Positions 1 through 5,794 of a DNA stretch of 5,794 nt are shown here, piece after piece (the first letter of the stretch is position 1; every line of letters starts with the position of its first letter). The notes below the pieces were generated by a model that searched no databases, had not been told where the DNA came from, and saw only the letters and a program-made list of their open reading frames with translations. Made by a program: the position numbers and the translations under genes. Source of the DNA: Aquificaceae bacterium (GTDB lineage: Bacteria; Aquificota; Aquificia; Aquificales; Aquificaceae); NCBI GenBank assembly GCA_015490215.1, contig WFYH01000113.1, positions 1 through 5,794 on the forward strand. Direction: 5' to 3'.

Positions 1-707
1 TTATTAAACTCAAAAGTGTAAACGGCTCGCCTGTGAGGGTGTGTATAGATTACAGAAGAAGGTTTATATCTCTCTTAAAAAGAGTTCTAAAGGAAGAATA
101 CGAGCAGGTAAAGGCGAGACCTTACACCTTTGCGGTTTACTTCGGCAGGGAGGCTAAGATAAGAAAGAATTTCGTAGAAGGTGTGAAAGATATAAACTTC
201 AGATTCTCAACAGGAGATAGCCTTTTGGCGGTTAAGTTCTACAACGGAGTGCTAACCTTAAAAAAGCAAAGGGCTCCTCACAGTATAGGTGAGGGGGAAT
301 TCATCGTGGAATGGATAAAACAGGAAAGGGAAAAAGAACTTACGGGGGTGTTCAAAACTCTATCACCTGTAATTGTAGAGCGTATAGGTTTTTCTTCCCG
401 AAAGCCCACGGAAAGGTATATAATTCCTTCAGAAGAGGGGTTTGAGGAGTCCCTATTTGAAAATATTTTGAGGAGATACAGGGACATAAGGGGGAAGGAT
501 TTGAAGGTAAGCAGGTTCACCTTTGAGAACCTGAAAACAAAGGAAGAATTTGTTAAACACTACGGAGGCTATCTGAGGGGATTTATAGGAAAGTTCAAAA
601 TAGTGTCAGATTCCGAGGAGCTACTGCGTTTTATATATCAGTATGGTCTCGGTCTCAGAACAGGACAGGGTTTCGGATACCTGGAGGTGGAAGATGGAGA
701 AGCTTGA
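1..707 (+). CDS. cas6: Cas6 CRISPR RNA endoribonuclease, 5' end cut by the window edge
   Basis: Cas6 is the repeat-specific ribonuclease that cuts CRISPR precursor RNA into crRNAs, which here would load the Cmr complex encoded just downstream. The reading frame is open to the left edge (first complete codon at base 3), giving 234 visible residues; the family is usually about 240-260. The GTG at 33 has no ribosome binding site, and the codons before it read like the first Cas6 beta strand (I-K-L-K-S-V-N-G), so the true start is probably only a few codons outside the window. Family signs are the early D-Y-R-R-R-F-I-S-L-L-K helix, the R-P-Y-T-F strand, the phrase F-R-F-S-T-G-D, T-L-S-P-V-I-V in the middle, and the C-terminal glycine-rich loop GLGLRTGQGFGYLEVE at 645-692. 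No histidine lies in the N-terminal helix region where PfuCas6 has its catalytic one; the only two are at 279-281 and 558-560. The gene overlaps cmr1 by 14 nt. The Cas6 call is firm; catalytic details are not. Confidence 0.9.
   Translation, partial: IKLKSVNGSPVRVCIDYRRRFISLLKRVLKEEYEQVKARPYTFAVYFGREAKIRKNFVEGVKDINFRFSTGDSLLAVKFYNGVLTLKKQRAPHSIGEGEFIVEWIKQEREKELTGVFKTLSPVIVERIGFSSRKPTERYIIPSEEGFEESLFENILRRYRDIRGKDLKVSRFTFENLKTKEEFVKHYGGYLRGFIGKFKIVSDSEELLRFIYQYGLGLRTGQGFGYLEVEDGEA
683..690 (+). promoter_or_regulatory. Ribosome binding site of cmr1
   Basis: GGAGGTGG lies inside the last codons of cas6, with its GGAGGT core five bases before the ATG at 694. It decides the cmr1 start in favour of 694 over the in-frame ATG at 643, which has no such site. 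Confidence 0.8.
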
Positions 708-1830
708 ATACAAGATTGAGTTTATAACACCTGCGTTTATCGGGGGAGCGGATCCGGGTGAGTACGCAGAGCTAAGACCTGCAAGCTTTGTAGGACTTTT
801 CAGATACTGGTTCCGAGTGATAGCTGGGGCTTTTGTTCAGGAATCTAAAAATATCTTCTCTCTTGAAAGCGAGCTTTTCGGTAGTCAGGACGAAGCTGGG
901 AAGGTTTGGGTCAAAGTGAGGGGGAATGTGAATTCTAAACTTGATGTATGCAAAAGATGGCAAGCCGAAAGGGACAGAGGAATTGATTGGGGAAAGGTCT
1001 ACATGGGCTTTGGAAATATCTTTTATATCGATTTTAGTAAGAAGAGAAATAGGGATAGATATAAAATACTCTTAGAGGCTTGTAAAAAGCGAGAAGGAAA
1101 GAAAATAATAGATAAAGGTTACTTTTCCATTAAACCTTGGTTAGAGCACAAGCAGTCCGCAAAGTTGGAAATAATTACTCCCAACTATCTTAAAAGGAAA
1201 GTAGAAGCCTTGTTATTTATAACTTCTCAACTCGGCGCTGTTGGATCAAGAAGTAGAAGAGGGTGGGGGAGTTTATACATAGTTCCGACTTACAATAAAA
1301 GCTCCTTTAGTAATTGGAATTACTGGAGTAAAGAAGAATTGAAGTATGCGTTTAAGGCTTTAGGTTTTGACGTACCTAAAGACATAGAGTTTTACCTTAT
1401 GGATTATAAACACCAAGATCCAATGGTCATCCTAGAGGAAGTTGGGAGAATATTCAAAAAATTTAGGGAAAAATTCCCACCAGATTATGAAAATGTTAAA
1501 AACTTTATTGAGAATGGAAATGAAAAAGAGGTTGAAATAAAGAGAGCTTACTTTGGCTTGCCTTTAAGATTTAGATTCTCTAAATCAAATAAAGAAGCCG
1601 AGGTTAACACTAATACCGGCAGATTTGCAAGTCCTGTTAGATTCAAAATTATACGACTTAACAAGGATTACTATACTTGCTTGCTCATTCACATGAAAAA
1701 TACTTCTATTCCAGATAAAATTACTATACGTTCTAATGGTAAAAAGGCTGCAGTAATTAAACCTTCAGACGACATCTTTATAAAATTTATTAATAAAACT
1801 GGCAAGTTTATAAAGGAGGAATTTAGATGA
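694..1830 (+). CDS. cmr1: Type III-B CRISPR RAMP protein Cmr1
   Basis: Cmr1 is a repeat-associated (RAMP) protein with ferredoxin-like folds. It sits at the head of the Cmr effector, near the crRNA 3' end, and contributes to target RNA capture. I chose the ATG at 694 because GGAGGTGG at 683-690 is well placed and the protein then begins with the family opening (M-E-K-L-E-Y-K-I-E-F-I-T-P-A-F-I-G-G). It has 378 residues, within the family range. Visible motifs are E-L-R-P at 26-29 followed by G-L-F-R-Y-W-F-R at 34-41, L-F-G-S at 61-64, the glycine/arginine-rich loop GAVGSRSRRGWGSL at 181-194, F-G-L-P at 287-290, and G-R-F-A-S-P-V at 309-315, which matches the conserved R-x-x-S-P of the C-terminal part. 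The first 14 nt overlap cas6, and the stop overlaps the cmr2 start as ATGA. From about 1020 to 1830 the DNA is much richer in A+T than its surroundings, although the reading frame and family motifs stay intact. Confidence 0.93.
   Translation: MEKLEYKIEFITPAFIGGADPGEYAELRPASFVGLFRYWFRVIAGAFVQESKNIFSLESELFGSQDEAGKVWVKVRGNVNSKLDVCKRWQAERDRGIDWGKVYMGFGNIFYIDFSKKRNRDRYKILLEACKKREGKKIIDKGYFSIKPWLEHKQSAKLEIITPNYLKRKVEALLFITSQLGAVGSRSRRGWGSLYIVPTYNKSSFSNWNYWSKEELKYAFKALGFDVPKDIEFYLMDYKHQDPMVILEEVGRIFKKFREKFPPDYENVKNFIENGNEKEVEIKRAYFGLPLRFRFSKSNKEAEVNTNTGRFASPVRFKIIRLNKDYYTCLLIHMKNTSIPDKITIRSNGKKAAVIKPSDDIFIKFINKTGKFIKEEFR
1813..1820 (+). promoter_or_regulatory. Ribosome binding site of cmr2
   Basis: AAGGAGGA is a near-perfect anti-16S match six bases before the ATG at 1827, within the end of cmr1. 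It supports a genuine start for the short, HD-less Cmr2 at this ATG. Confidence 0.85.
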
Positions 1831-3806
1831 AAAACCTCCTCATCTTCACCTTCTCCCCCGTCCAAAGTTTCATATCCGCCTCAAGAAGGCCAAGGGATCT
1901 GTTTACGGGAAGCTACATACTTTCTTATCTGACAGGTAAGGTGATATCAAATCTTAAAGATAAAGGTGTGAATATAATATACCCTCAATCCAGTGAAGAT
2001 CTTGAGGGTTTAGCCAACTATCCCAACAAGATAGTGGCTTTGGTGGAAAACTGTGAGGTAGAATGCGAGGTCAAACGCCTGTTTAAGAAGACATGGAGAG
2101 GTATATATCTCTCTGTCTTAAAGGGTACAGAACTGAAAAAAACTTTAAAGAGTGATGTTAAAAATCAATTTATAAACCAAGTAGAGAGCTACTTCAATAT
2201 CTTTACCCTATGCATTCCTTTAATAGATAAGAATGAGTGGGAAAGGAGGCTGAAAGTAAGAGAGGAAAACGAAATATCTAGGGATAACTACGGCTACACT
2301 TACGATTTTGCAGAGAGAAAGCTTGGTGCTAAAAAATCTTGGAGACCATACTGCGGACAGATAGATGATGTCGCTTATGAGAAAGAGAATGAGAAGAAGA
2401 ACGAAGCTGTATTTCCTAATGGATGCACCATGTGTGGAGAGAGACTTCACTTAGCTATAGACTGGAGGCGGGATAAGTTAAAGAAAGTGTTCAAAAAAGA
2501 AAATGACTTAAGACATATCCGTGAAGGTGAAAAACTGTGTGCGGTATGTATAACCAAAAGGTTCGCTGTAAAATATTATTTCAAAGAAAGAGGAATCTTA
2601 AAAGAAGACTACTGGCATTTCCCCTCAACTGAGGAAATAGCAGGTCTGTGGTTCAAGAAAGCCTTAGCCCACAGAATTAAAAATGATCAAAATAAAAATG
2701 ATTTGCTCAAAGAATTCAAAAAGTTGAGGGAAGAAATGAAGCTTAAAAGCGATAAAGATGAAGATATAGCACCTTACATTCTTAGGAAGAAGCCCTTAGG
2801 TGTGGAGGAAATAGAACACTACTTGGATGTAGATGCGGAGGTTTTTAGAAAAGACGGATGGGAAGGCTTATTTAGAGATATGAAAACTATACTGGGAGAT
2901 GAAAAGGCTGAAAATGCTAAGAAGATTATAGTGAGCTTGACCTCTAAGATAAAGGAGAAGGAGAATTATAACTTGGAACACACCAACCCTTACTACGCTA
3001 TATTCCTGTCGGACGGAGACAGTATAGGTGATTGGCTTAGTTTAAGAAGTGACATAAGAAGGGGCCCGCTGACAGAAGGATTCCACAAGGAATTTTCCAT
3101 GAGATTGTCCGAATATGCTAAGGACGTTTCCAAGCTGTGGAAGGATAAGTACCCGCGCCTTATGGTCTATGCGGGCGGGGACGATTTGATGGCGCTTATG
3201 CATCCTTTCGATGCTGTGGGGTACGCGAGCCGATGTGCTAAGAAGTTTGAAGAGAAGCTCCGAGATCTAGCTAAAGAGGGTAAGAAACCTTCAATAAGTG
3301 GTGGGATATTGATAACCCATGCCAAAATGAGCCTTCAGAAAGCTCTCATTGAAGTGCGTGAACTTGAGAAGAGAGCGAAAAACGTAGAAGGCAAAGGTGC
3401 TCTGTGCGTAGGAGTTATGACAAGAACAGGAAACCTTACATCTTTTGTAGCTAAATGGGAACACCTCAATCTATTCAGAAGGTTTGTCTGGCTCTTCTGC
3501 AAGAGAAAGATTGGTTCAGGAGTGGCTTACGACCTTAGATTTATCCTGAATAAGTTCGGAGAGGATGAAGTCAGTTTTAATGAGAACATCTTCCTTTCCC
3601 TTGTTAGAAGATCAATAAGGAGGAGGGTAAACGATGACAGCCTCAGCAAAAAACTTGTAAATCTTGTGGAGGAATTCTATAAAAACAGCAAAGAGTACAC
3701 GGATGATAAAGGCTCGCTTTTTGCAGCGAAGAACCTTGTAAACCTTATATATGTAGCGAGATTTTTGGGGACCTTGAGGGAGGTTGATACCGATGCGTTT
3801 GTATAA
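1827..3806 (+). CDS. cmr2: Cas10 large subunit Cmr2, HD-less, with GGDD cyclase motif
   Basis: Cmr2 is the Cas10 subunit of type III-B complexes. It binds the crRNA 5' end with Cmr3 and, when target RNA is bound, can make cyclic oligoadenylates from ATP. The 659-residue chain opens at once with the first-domain motif F-S-P-V-Q-S-F-I-S-A-S-R-R-P-R-D-L (9-25). It has a four-cysteine zinc-binding module (C200-x2-C203 and C238-x2-C241). A charged segment follows at roughly 285-330. The cyclase-type palm has the metal-binding D396-G-D398 (S-D-G-D-S-I-G-D-W-L) and Y-A-G-G-D-D with GGDD at 450-453. The C-terminal helical domain follows. The HD nuclease domain that precedes the first motif in longer homologues such as P. 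furiosus Cmr2 (about 870 residues) is absent. There is no room for one, because the ATG overlaps the cmr1 stop (ATGA) and AAGGAGGA lies six bases upstream. RNA-triggered second-messenger synthesis is therefore the expected activity, without Cas10 single-strand DNA cutting. Confidence 0.95.
   Translation: MKNLLIFTFSPVQSFISASRRPRDLFTGSYILSYLTGKVISNLKDKGVNIIYPQSSEDLEGLANYPNKIVALVENCEVECEVKRLFKKTWRGIYLSVLKGTELKKTLKSDVKNQFINQVESYFNIFTLCIPLIDKNEWERRLKVREENEISRDNYGYTYDFAERKLGAKKSWRPYCGQIDDVAYEKENEKKNEAVFPNGCTMCGERLHLAIDWRRDKLKKVFKKENDLRHIREGEKLCAVCITKRFAVKYYFKERGILKEDYWHFPSTEEIAGLWFKKALAHRIKNDQNKNDLLKEFKKLREEMKLKSDKDEDIAPYILRKKPLGVEEIEHYLDVDAEVFRKDGWEGLFRDMKTILGDEKAENAKKIIVSLTSKIKEKENYNLEHTNPYYAIFLSDGDSIGDWLSLRSDIRRGPLTEGFHKEFSMRLSEYAKDVSKLWKDKYPRLMVYAGGDDLMALMHPFDAVGYASRCAKKFEEKLRDLAKEGKKPSISGGILITHAKMSLQKALIEVRELEKRAKNVEGKGALCVGVMTRTGNLTSFVAKWEHLNLFRRFVWLFCKRKIGSGVAYDLRFILNKFGEDEVSFNENIFLSLVRRSIRRRVNDDSLSKKLVNLVEEFYKNSKEYTDDKGSLFAAKNLVNLIYVARFLGTLREVDTDAFV
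3776..3784 (+). promoter_or_regulatory. Ribosome binding site of cmr3
   Basis: GAGGGAGGT lies within the last codons of cmr2, eight bases before the ATG at 3793. It argues against the TTG at 3784, which overlaps the site itself. Confidence 0.75.
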
Positions 3807-4788
3807 GGTAGTGCCTTACAACTCCCTATGGTTCGGAGGACTCACGCACATGACTGCGGGAGAAGATCATTACCTTAGAAGTATCAACTTGCCCTCGATA
3901 AAGGTCTTCTTCCCCTTTGTGAAAAAGGAAGTAAATGAAAACGGAGATTCAAGAAGGGAGGGAGCGTGCTACGGTGTAGCCCTGTGTGATGATAAAAAGA
4001 ATATATTCCTGCCCTTACCAGCGGACGTTGTTGGCAAAAGAAAGAGAGGAGGGAGCTGGAGGATACTAAAGTTCATAAAGGAGGAGGAGCTACCCCTGAT
4101 AAGGGGCACACTGGACGCTTTTGAAAGCATGGAAGGGTATTTCATAACTAAGGAAGGTTTTGAGAAGTGGAAGAAGGATTGCCTGTGTGATAGCGATATT
4201 AAAAAGTGGGATGCATTTGCCACAACGGAGCTGAAAGTTGGTCTTCAACTAAATAAGGATACAAAAACGGCTGAGGAGCGCATGCTCTACTTTCAAGAGA
4301 GAGTAAGACTCAGGGAAGGATACTACATAGCCTTTTTTGCCAAGGAGTGTGTGAACTATGAAGGTTTCATCGGAGGTGAGAGAAATCCGGCAAAAGTTAA
4401 AAAGCTGAAGGATGTAGAACTGCCCTTCGGTGATAGGTTGAAAATAGAAAAGGATTCGTACTACCGTCTTTACCTACTCACGCACGCGTACATAAAAGAC
4501 TTAAGAAAGGGAGAAGTTTTAAAGTTAAAAGAGGTGAACGGAGGAACCGAGATAGATTTTGAAGTTATCTGGGTATACTCCAAGGGTTCAGAGTTCGTTT
4601 CCGGACACGACAAGCCGGCGGTTGAGATGCTCAGACCAGCTACGGTGATACTGCTCAGGGCTAAGGATAGTGCGGAGTTAGAGGATCTGGTTCAGATAGA
4701 CAGAGTTCCAGAAACCGATAAAATCTCCAACTTTTTGGAGTCTGGTTGGAATACAGGAATCTTAGCAGAGGGAGGTGTAGAGTCATGA
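3793..4788 (+). CDS. cmr3: Type III-B CRISPR RAMP protein Cmr3
   Basis: Cmr3 is the RAMP subunit that pairs with Cmr2 and helps hold the repeat-derived 5' tag of the crRNA. The identification rests on operon position between cmr2 and cmr4, on length (331 residues, typical), and on family-like stretches. These are the N-terminal V-V-P-Y-N-S-L-W-F-G-G (7-17), which corresponds to the P-x-D-P-L-F-F-R-type opening of other Cmr3 proteins in diverged form; M-L-Y-F-Q-E-R-V-R-L-R-E-G-Y-Y (164-178); the S-G-H-D-K-P (270-275) to R-P-A-T-V-I-L-L segment; and the C-terminal S-G-W-N-T-G-I-L-A (317-325). The ATG at 3793 follows GAGGGAGGT at 3776-3784. A TTG at 3784 would add three residues but lies on that binding site. 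The first 14 nt overlap the end of cmr2, and the stop overlaps the cmr4 start as ATGA. Sequence conservation alone is weaker here than for its neighbours, so context carries part of the call. Confidence 0.87.
   Translation: MRLYKVVPYNSLWFGGLTHMTAGEDHYLRSINLPSIKVFFPFVKKEVNENGDSRREGACYGVALCDDKKNIFLPLPADVVGKRKRGGSWRILKFIKEEELPLIRGTLDAFESMEGYFITKEGFEKWKKDCLCDSDIKKWDAFATTELKVGLQLNKDTKTAEERMLYFQERVRLREGYYIAFFAKECVNYEGFIGGERNPAKVKKLKDVELPFGDRLKIEKDSYYRLYLLTHAYIKDLRKGEVLKLKEVNGGTEIDFEVIWVYSKGSEFVSGHDKPAVEMLRPATVILLRAKDSAELEDLVQIDRVPETDKISNFLESGWNTGILAEGGVES
4771..4776 (+). promoter_or_regulatory. Ribosome binding site of cmr4
   Basis: GGAGGT (in GAGGGAGGTG) lies eight bases before the ATG at 4785, inside the cmr3 3' end. 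It fixes the cmr4 start there rather than at the upstream TTG at 4746. Confidence 0.8.
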
Positions 4789-5630
4789 ACTTCAAAACCT
4801 ACCTTATGCGAGTGCTCACCCCACTGCACGTGGGGGCGGGAACCGGTTTAGGGTATGTGGACCTCCCCATTTACAGAGAAGCGCACACGGACTTTCCAGC
4901 TATCCCAGCCTCCACAATCAAGGGAGTGTTCAGGACGGAGGAAATAAGAAAGGTTAGCAAGAAAAAAGGTAAGGAAGCCAAACAAGTAGAAGAACAGCTT
5001 ACAAAATATGATCCTAAAGAGCAAAATGCCAAAGATGATGACATACAGCATCTATACGAGCTCTTCGGCAACCAGAAGAAAGAAGGTAGCGTAGTTTTTA
5101 CAGATGCGAGAGTACTCTACTTTCCAGTTAAATCTCTCAAAGGTATATTCGCCTACGTAACGTGTCCTTATGTAATAAGAAGGTTTTCCGAAGATACTGG
5201 AGAAAATACACCTGACATAGACATATCCGATAGGAACATGTGCAAGGTGCTGAACGGTAGTAGTGTAGTGGTTAAAACAAACAACAAAGATAACTTAGTA
5301 GTCTTGGAAGAGTTCGCTTTGAAGGCAGAGGAGGAAAATTCGAAACTGCCCGGAGTTAAATTTTTAGGGAAAAGTAGGATAGTTATAGTCCACGATGACT
5401 TATTTACATACTTTGTAAAAACTTATACCGAAATACAAACCCACATAAAGGTAGGTATAGAAACTGGAACAGTAGAAGAGGGAGCTCTATGGACAGAAGA
5501 GTACGTTCCTGCGGAGACCATATTCTACTTTAAAGTGTCAAGCGATTACTCCATAGATAACCACAAGAAAATGCAAATAGGAGGGAACTCAAGCACAGGG
5601 AAAGGTATAGTGGAGGTGTTAGAGCTATGA
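4785..5630 (+). CDS. cmr4: Type III-B RAMP protein Cmr4 (Cas7 backbone, target-RNA nuclease)
   Basis: Cmr4 is the Cas7-type subunit that polymerises along the crRNA and cuts bound target RNA at regular six-nucleotide intervals. The 281-residue product is of normal length. It starts with the family opening L-T-P-L-H-V-G-A-G (11-19), then Y-V-D26-L-P-I-Y-R-E (24-32) and F-P-A-I-P-A-S-T-I-K-G-V-F-R. D26 falls at the same number as the catalytic aspartate described for P. furiosus Cmr4, so RNA cleavage should be retained. Further signs are L-Y-E-L-F-G followed by G-S-V-V-F-T-D-A-R, and the C-terminal glycine-rich loop Q-I-G-G-N-S-S-T-G-K-G-I-V-E-V (264-278). The ATG at 4785 shares an ATGA with the cmr3 stop and has GGAGGT at 4771-4776. 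An in-frame TTG at 4746 is less likely, since the extra 13 residues do not resemble the family. The stop overlaps the cmr5 start, again as ATGA. Confidence 0.96.
   Translation: MNFKTYLMRVLTPLHVGAGTGLGYVDLPIYREAHTDFPAIPASTIKGVFRTEEIRKVSKKKGKEAKQVEEQLTKYDPKEQNAKDDDIQHLYELFGNQKKEGSVVFTDARVLYFPVKSLKGIFAYVTCPYVIRRFSEDTGENTPDIDISDRNMCKVLNGSSVVVKTNNKDNLVVLEEFALKAEEENSKLPGVKFLGKSRIVIVHDDLFTYFVKTYTEIQTHIKVGIETGTVEEGALWTEEYVPAETIFYFKVSSDYSIDNHKKMQIGGNSSTGKGIVEVLEL
5612..5617 (+). promoter_or_regulatory. Ribosome binding site of cmr5
   Basis: GGAGGT lies nine bases before the ATG at 5627, inside the 3' end of cmr4. With the ATGA stop/start overlap it supports coupled translation of cmr4 and cmr5. Confidence 0.75.
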
Positions 5631-5794
5631 GGAGTTTAGATCAGGAGAGGATGAGAAAGGCGTACGAGTTTGTTCAGGATGTGAAGCAGAACCATTCAGG
5701 TATTGCAAACGAGTACTCAAGCCTTGCTAAAAAGCTCCCTGCCATGATAGTAAACAACGGATTGATAACGACGATGGTGTTTTTAAGATCGAAA
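5627..5794 (+). CDS. cmr5: Type III-B small subunit Cmr5, 3' end cut by the window edge
   Basis: Cmr5 is the small, all-helical subunit that packs beside the Cmr4 backbone in the effector. Only the first 56 codons are inside the window; the family is usually about 120-150 residues, so more than half is missing. The visible part matches the family: an N-terminal helix with R-M-R-K-A-Y-E-F-V (8-16), then Y-S-S-L-A-K-K-L-P-A-M-I (30-41) and N-N-G-L-I-T-T-M-V-F-L-R-S-K (43-56), the hallmark 'LPxMIxxNGLxxTxxFxxSK' pattern. The start is the ATG at 5627, which shares ATGA with the cmr4 stop and has GGAGGT at 5612-5617. The frame is open to the last base with no sign of damage. cmr6 is expected after it, but that is not visible. 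Confidence 0.93.
   Translation, partial: MRSLDQERMRKAYEFVQDVKQNHSGIANEYSSLAKKLPAMIVNNGLITTMVFLRSK

Noticed and set aside
33..35. GTG as the cas6 start codon
   Set aside because: It has no ribosome binding site, and the frame continues open to the window edge with residues that resemble the first Cas6 beta strand. The gene most likely starts outside the window.
278..520. Antisense open frame opposite cas6
   Set aside because: It lies opposite clear Cas6 coding sequence, has no family resemblance, and looks like a shadow of the sense frame.
643..693. Longer cmr1 starting at the ATG at 643
   Set aside because: The 17 extra residues are a frame-shifted reading of the conserved Cas6 glycine-rich loop, have no binding site and do not match the Cmr1 N terminus.
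1981..2009. 8-bp perfect inverted repeat ACCCTCAA...TTGAGGGT with a 13-base loop
   Set aside because: It lies within coding sequence of cmr2, does not extend beyond 8 bp, has no T-run, and is expected by chance in a window of this size.
2220..2450. Antisense open frame opposite cmr2 with a hydrophobic, membrane-like N-terminal half
   Set aside because: The hydrophobicity comes from reverse-complementing Lys/Glu-rich codons (AAG/GAA become Leu/Phe/Ser). The region opposite encodes the conserved zinc module of Cmr2.
3619..3660. Internal GGAGGAGGG with a following ATG at 3634 inside cmr2
   Set aside because: The out-of-frame reading from this ATG ends after eight codons, and the purine run is explained by Arg-rich coding (R-R-R-V) in cmr2.
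4848..5071. Two overlapping antisense open frames opposite cmr4, rich in Leu/Phe/Ser
   Set aside because: They lie opposite the conserved N-terminal Cmr4 region; their hydrophobic composition is a by-product of the Lys/Glu-rich sense strand.
1..5794. CRISPR array, transposon, tRNA or an additional undescribed gene
   Set aside because: I saw no regularly spaced repeats, transposase-like motifs, tRNA-like folds or gap between genes; the window is filled by the six overlapping cas genes.

Overview
This window is the inside of a type III-B (Cmr) CRISPR-Cas operon. All genes lie on the + strand and are packed head to tail without gaps. From left to right they are cas6 (its first few codons lie beyond the left edge), cmr1, cmr2/cas10, cmr3, cmr4 and the first 56 codons of cmr5, which runs off the right edge. 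No intergenic stretch, CRISPR array, tRNA, transposon, promoter or terminator is visible. The operon promoter should lie left of the window, and cmr6 is the obvious missing subunit, expected to the right of cmr5.

The base composition is moderate (hand-counted samples mostly 40-50 % GC). AGA/AGG (Arg) and ATA (Ile) codons are heavily used, the proteins are rich in Lys/Glu, and every internal start has a strong GGAGG-type ribosome binding site. This fits a thermophile, most plausibly a bacterium of the Aquificales (Aquifex/Hydrogenobacter/Thermocrinis type). That is an inference from style; an archaeal thermophile is not excluded.

The genes form one machine. Cas6 cuts the CRISPR precursor transcript to give crRNAs. 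Cmr1 to Cmr6 assemble on a crRNA. Cmr4 forms the backbone that cuts target RNA, Cmr3 and Cmr2 form the foot holding the crRNA 5' end, Cmr5 packs along the backbone, and Cmr1 caps the 3' end with Cmr6. Cmr2 carries the GGDD cyclase motif, which predicts cyclic oligoadenylate signalling when target RNA is bound. It begins directly at the first palm-like domain and has no HD nuclease domain, so a defence output through the second messenger is likely, with the effector encoded elsewhere.

Points that stand out are: the HD-less Cas10; a Cas6 without a histidine where the well-studied archaeal Cas6 has its catalytic one; a sharp drop to about 27 % GC in the 3' two thirds of cmr1 between flanks near 50 %; and an alternating 14/4/14/4/4-nt overlap pattern that couples translation along the operon. 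The system as a whole is a recognisable Cmr module rather than an undescribed one.
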